NCBI GenBank assembly: GCA_934748015.1
Contig: CAKVHF010000001.1
Span: forward strand, 1 to 64,000
Direction: 5' to 3'
Length of the DNA: 64,000 nt
Source of the DNA: an uncultured Clostridia bacterium
GTDB taxonomy: Bacteria; Bacillota; Clostridia; Christensenellales; UBA1242
The notes below the pieces were generated by a model. That model had not been told where the DNA came from. It searched no databases and saw nothing but the letters and a program-made list of their open reading frames with translations. The stretch's first letter is position 1. The number at the start of each line of letters is the position of its first letter. Positions 62,081 to 64,000 of the stretch are shown in pieces. Both the position numbers and the translations under genes were made by a program.

Positions 62081-63337
62081 CTATTTATACACAATCGTCT
62101 TGGTTAATAGGTCGGGTGCATAGTCTGTGATTGCTTTGGTCTTAGTCAACAATTGATTATACACCGCATTGGCATTGTCCTCTATCTGAGACAACTTAGT
62201 GTATAGAGGGGATGGATTGTCTACAACATTGCTATTACGGATAATAAGGTTGGTGGTGCAGTTTAGTTCGTTAAGAAGGGTTGTGTTGATGTTGTTAAAC
62301 CCTAGCACCTTAACATAAGGCAATATGTCTATCTTGTATAACTCACTCACACATTCTTTGTCTATGCCTAGTACTAGACTAGCCACAATTCTCTTTAACC
62401 TAGTATATGTGTATCTCTTGGACTTAACCTCCAATAGCAGGGTGTTAAGATCCTTGATCTTGGTTGCCTTTTCCTTAAATCTATTCTCTAGCCCTTCTGA
62501 TACATCATATATCTTAGCAAAGTTCTCTGGAGTAGTTGTCTTGATCATGTACATTGCGATGTCGCTATATAGTTTATCGCTTGGCAGTCCAGATGCTTTC
62601 ATTTCGTCCTTAAGCAGTCTATATGATGTCTTAGGGATAAGTCTCTTAACACTTATTGCTCTAGGATGCTTGGCTATTTTGGCTCTTATGGCAGTTGCGC
62701 TAGTGTCTTTGCCGTTGATAACATCGCTTAGATAGTCGCTATTTTCTCTTAGTGAGAAGATCGGCTCAATCTTGCTATTTGTTCTGTATAGTGCCTTAAG
62801 ATACTCAATCGCAAGGATATTGTTAGGCTTGCGGATGGTTGTCAAGACTTCTTTTTTGTCGCCCATGTTCACGATGTTAGAGTCTATCATCTCTTCCAGT
62901 GCTTTCTCTCTGGATGTTGCTAGCGAGTTGCCTTCGTCTAAGTATTTCTTCAATGCCTCTTTGTATTCCTTAGGCTCATTGACAAAGAACTTGGCAAGGC
63001 TCTTTAACAATTCCGGATTGCGAGATTCGCATCCAAAGGATAGGTGGGTTACGTTATCAAAAGAATTGGCTATTTTGACACCTGCTAGGGCAAAAGTCTC
63101 TGCACTGGAACAAACATAAGCGGTGGGGATCTGAACAACAATATCAGCACCTGCATCCAGTGCCATCCTTGCTCTTACATATTTGTTGACTAGAGTAGGA
63201 TTGCCACGTTGCGAGAAGTTGCCAGCCATGATACACATTATAGCATCTGCTCCCGACAATTCTTTGCTGTCTTGGATATGTCTAAGGTGTCCGTAGTGTA
63301 GAGGATTGTATTCACATATAATTGCACAAATTTTCAT
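62081..63337 (-). CDS. tmcAL: tRNA-Met cytidine acetate ligase
   Basis: The 418-residue nucleotidyltransferase-like enzyme (formerly YlbM) activates acetate and acetylates C34 of elongator tRNA-Met. CAIICEYNPLHYGHLRHI has the HxGH nucleotidylyl motif, MAGNFSQRGNP follows, and FGCESRN is the family loop. It lies divergent from pta, a common arrangement that ties acetate use to acetate production. AAGGGAG precedes the ATG. The last 100 residues are a helical tRNA-binding part. Confidence 0.94.
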   Translation of the reverse strand: MKICAIICEYNPLHYGHLRHIQDSKELSGADAIMCIMAGNFSQRGNPTLVNKYVRARMALDAGADIVVQIPTAYVCSSAETFALAGVKIANSFDNVTHLSFGCESRNPELLKSLAKFFVNEPKEYKEALKKYLDEGNSLATSREKALEEMIDSNIVNMGDKKEVLTTIRKPNNILAIEYLKALYRTNSKIEPIFSLRENSDYLSDVINGKDTSATAIRAKIAKHPRAISVKRLIPKTSYRLLKDEMKASGLPSDKLYSDIAMYMIKTTTPENFAKIYDVSEGLENRFKEKATKIKDLNTLLLEVKSKRYTYTRLKRIVASLVLGIDKECVSELYKIDILPYVKVLGFNNINTTLLNELNCTTNLIIRNSNVVDNPSPLYTKLSQIEDNANAVYNQLLTKTKAITDYAPDLLTKTIVYK

Positions 63338-63554
63338 AAAAAATCTCCCTTAATTTATTTACTTATGATCTAAAATATAGTACAATTTACAAGTAAGTGA
63401 TGATTTGTGGCATAGTTTGTTAAGACAAAGTTGCAAATCGTTATTTTATTATAAATCTCGTAGTAGATAAATGCGATATGTAATATGTAATTAATTGTAT
63501 TATATATAAAACATGTCCAAAAAACAAATAAATTTATAAAAGTTGGTTAAAATT

Positions 63555-64000
63555 ATGAGTTTTGATACTGAATTAGAAAAGAAATGGACCGACAAAGCAA
63601 AGAAAGCAAGTGCTACAATTGTTTTGCCAGAGGCTTATTTTAGCCCAAGAGTTGCCAAAGCAGGTATTGAGGCAGCCAAAAGCGGAATTGCAAAAATAAT
63701 ACTTCTAACAGACAGAGAGGGTGCTCTAGATGAGTATAACCTAGATGGCGTAGAGAATATCAGCGTTGTCAATATTAAGACAGCAGATATCCGCCCAATG
63801 TTGGTAGACAGCCTAGTTACTTTGCGTGCTAGCAAGGGTATGACTAAGGAGATTGCCGAAGATACTCTTAACGATAGCGTATACTTTGGCACAATGATGG
63901 TAGAGTTGGGTCTAGCAGACGGATTGGTTGCAGGTGCAGAGATTGCAACCGCTAAGACATTCAAACCAGCATTCCAGATCATTAAGAGTAAGGATAAGGA
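63555..64000 (+). CDS. pta: Phosphate acetyltransferase, N-terminal part (cut by window end)
   Basis: 148 codons are visible. After a short start (MSFDTELEKKW) come ATIVLPEAYFSPRVAKAG and the family block VYFGTMMVELGLADGLVAGAEIATAKTFKPAFQIIKS, which matches the Pta core. It would convert acetyl-CoA and phosphate to acetyl phosphate and CoA. The frame runs off the end at base 64000. No clear Shine-Dalgarno is seen before the ATG. ackA is expected beyond the window. Confidence 0.9.
   Translation, partial: MSFDTELEKKWTDKAKKASATIVLPEAYFSPRVAKAGIEAAKSGIAKIILLTDREGALDEYNLDGVENISVVNIKTADIRPMLVDSLVTLRASKGMTKEIAEDTLNDSVYFGTMMVELGLADGLVAGAEIATAKTFKPAFQIIKSKDK

Overview
The window reads as chromosome of an AT-rich, anaerobic, spore-forming member of the Bacillota (Clostridia-like). 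The basis is a trimeric NuoE/NuoF/[FeFe]-hydrogenase operon, sporulation genes (spo0A, sigK, yabP, yabQ, divIC, a SpoIIQ-like M23 protein), acetate metabolism (pta), strong AGGAGG-type ribosome binding sites, TTGACA/TATAAT promoters and many intrinsic terminators. Species cannot be named from sequence alone. No CRISPR array, prophage, insertion sequence or rRNA operon was seen.

Layout: 1-12 kb holds a partial tRNA-Ser, a cytidine deaminase-like enzyme, a DUF1653 protein, a three-gene ABC-2 exporter preceded by an 11-codon leader ORF, gpmI, an Hsp20 gene with a CIRCE-like operator, TspO, a 48-residue cysteine-rich peptide gene on the minus strand, an MBL-fold hydrolase, an MgtC-like protein and argS. 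12-17 kb is an accessory-looking block: a DUF378 protein, then two unknown acidic proteins followed by two paralogous proteins with HipA-like kinase motifs, ending in a cloverleaf palindrome. 17-25 kb has greA, the hydrogenase operon and a BspA-like leucine-rich surface protein. 25-31 kb has initiator tRNA, divIC-yabQ-yabP, a SpoIIQ-like gene, acpP, a 23S rRNA uridine methyltransferase and mgtE. 32-38 kb has idi, pyrG, a second BspA-like protein and a radical SAM protein. 38-48 kb has spo0A, helD-like, hisS, thioredoxin, a subtilase with two small unknown partners, a cysteine desulfurase-like gene divergent from a DUF3343 gene, and nth. 48-58 kb is a housekeeping stretch (obg-yhbY, ylxM-ffh-rpsP-khpA-rimM-trmD-rbgA-rnhB-yraN-rplS, sigK). 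58-64 kb has the third BspA-like gene, rnpB, a DUF2804 gene, tmcAL and the start of pta.

The most unusual signal is a set of at least five intergenic elements (16763, 31736, 34508, 34716, 58669) that differ in sequence but share one architecture: an outer stem of 11 pairs closing three inner hairpins. Some share hairpin-tip sequence (CACATCCGTG; CGAGnCGTnTGGCTCG), which suggests common descent. All three BspA-like genes have such an element, or a simpler 11-bp palindrome, 48-147 bp upstream of the start codon. The second is the 13.4-16.8 kb kinase island. Three Spo0A-box-like sites (26020, 38362, 57559) lie near sporulation genes of this window.

Many genes form recognisable working units: hydCBA for NADH/ferredoxin-linked H2 metabolism; yabP-yabQ-divIC and the SpoIIQ-like pair for sporulation and division; the ffh to rplS stretch for protein targeting, ribosome and tRNA maturation; tmcAL next to pta as in many Bacillota. 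All functions are inferred from motifs read by eye; no database search was possible.
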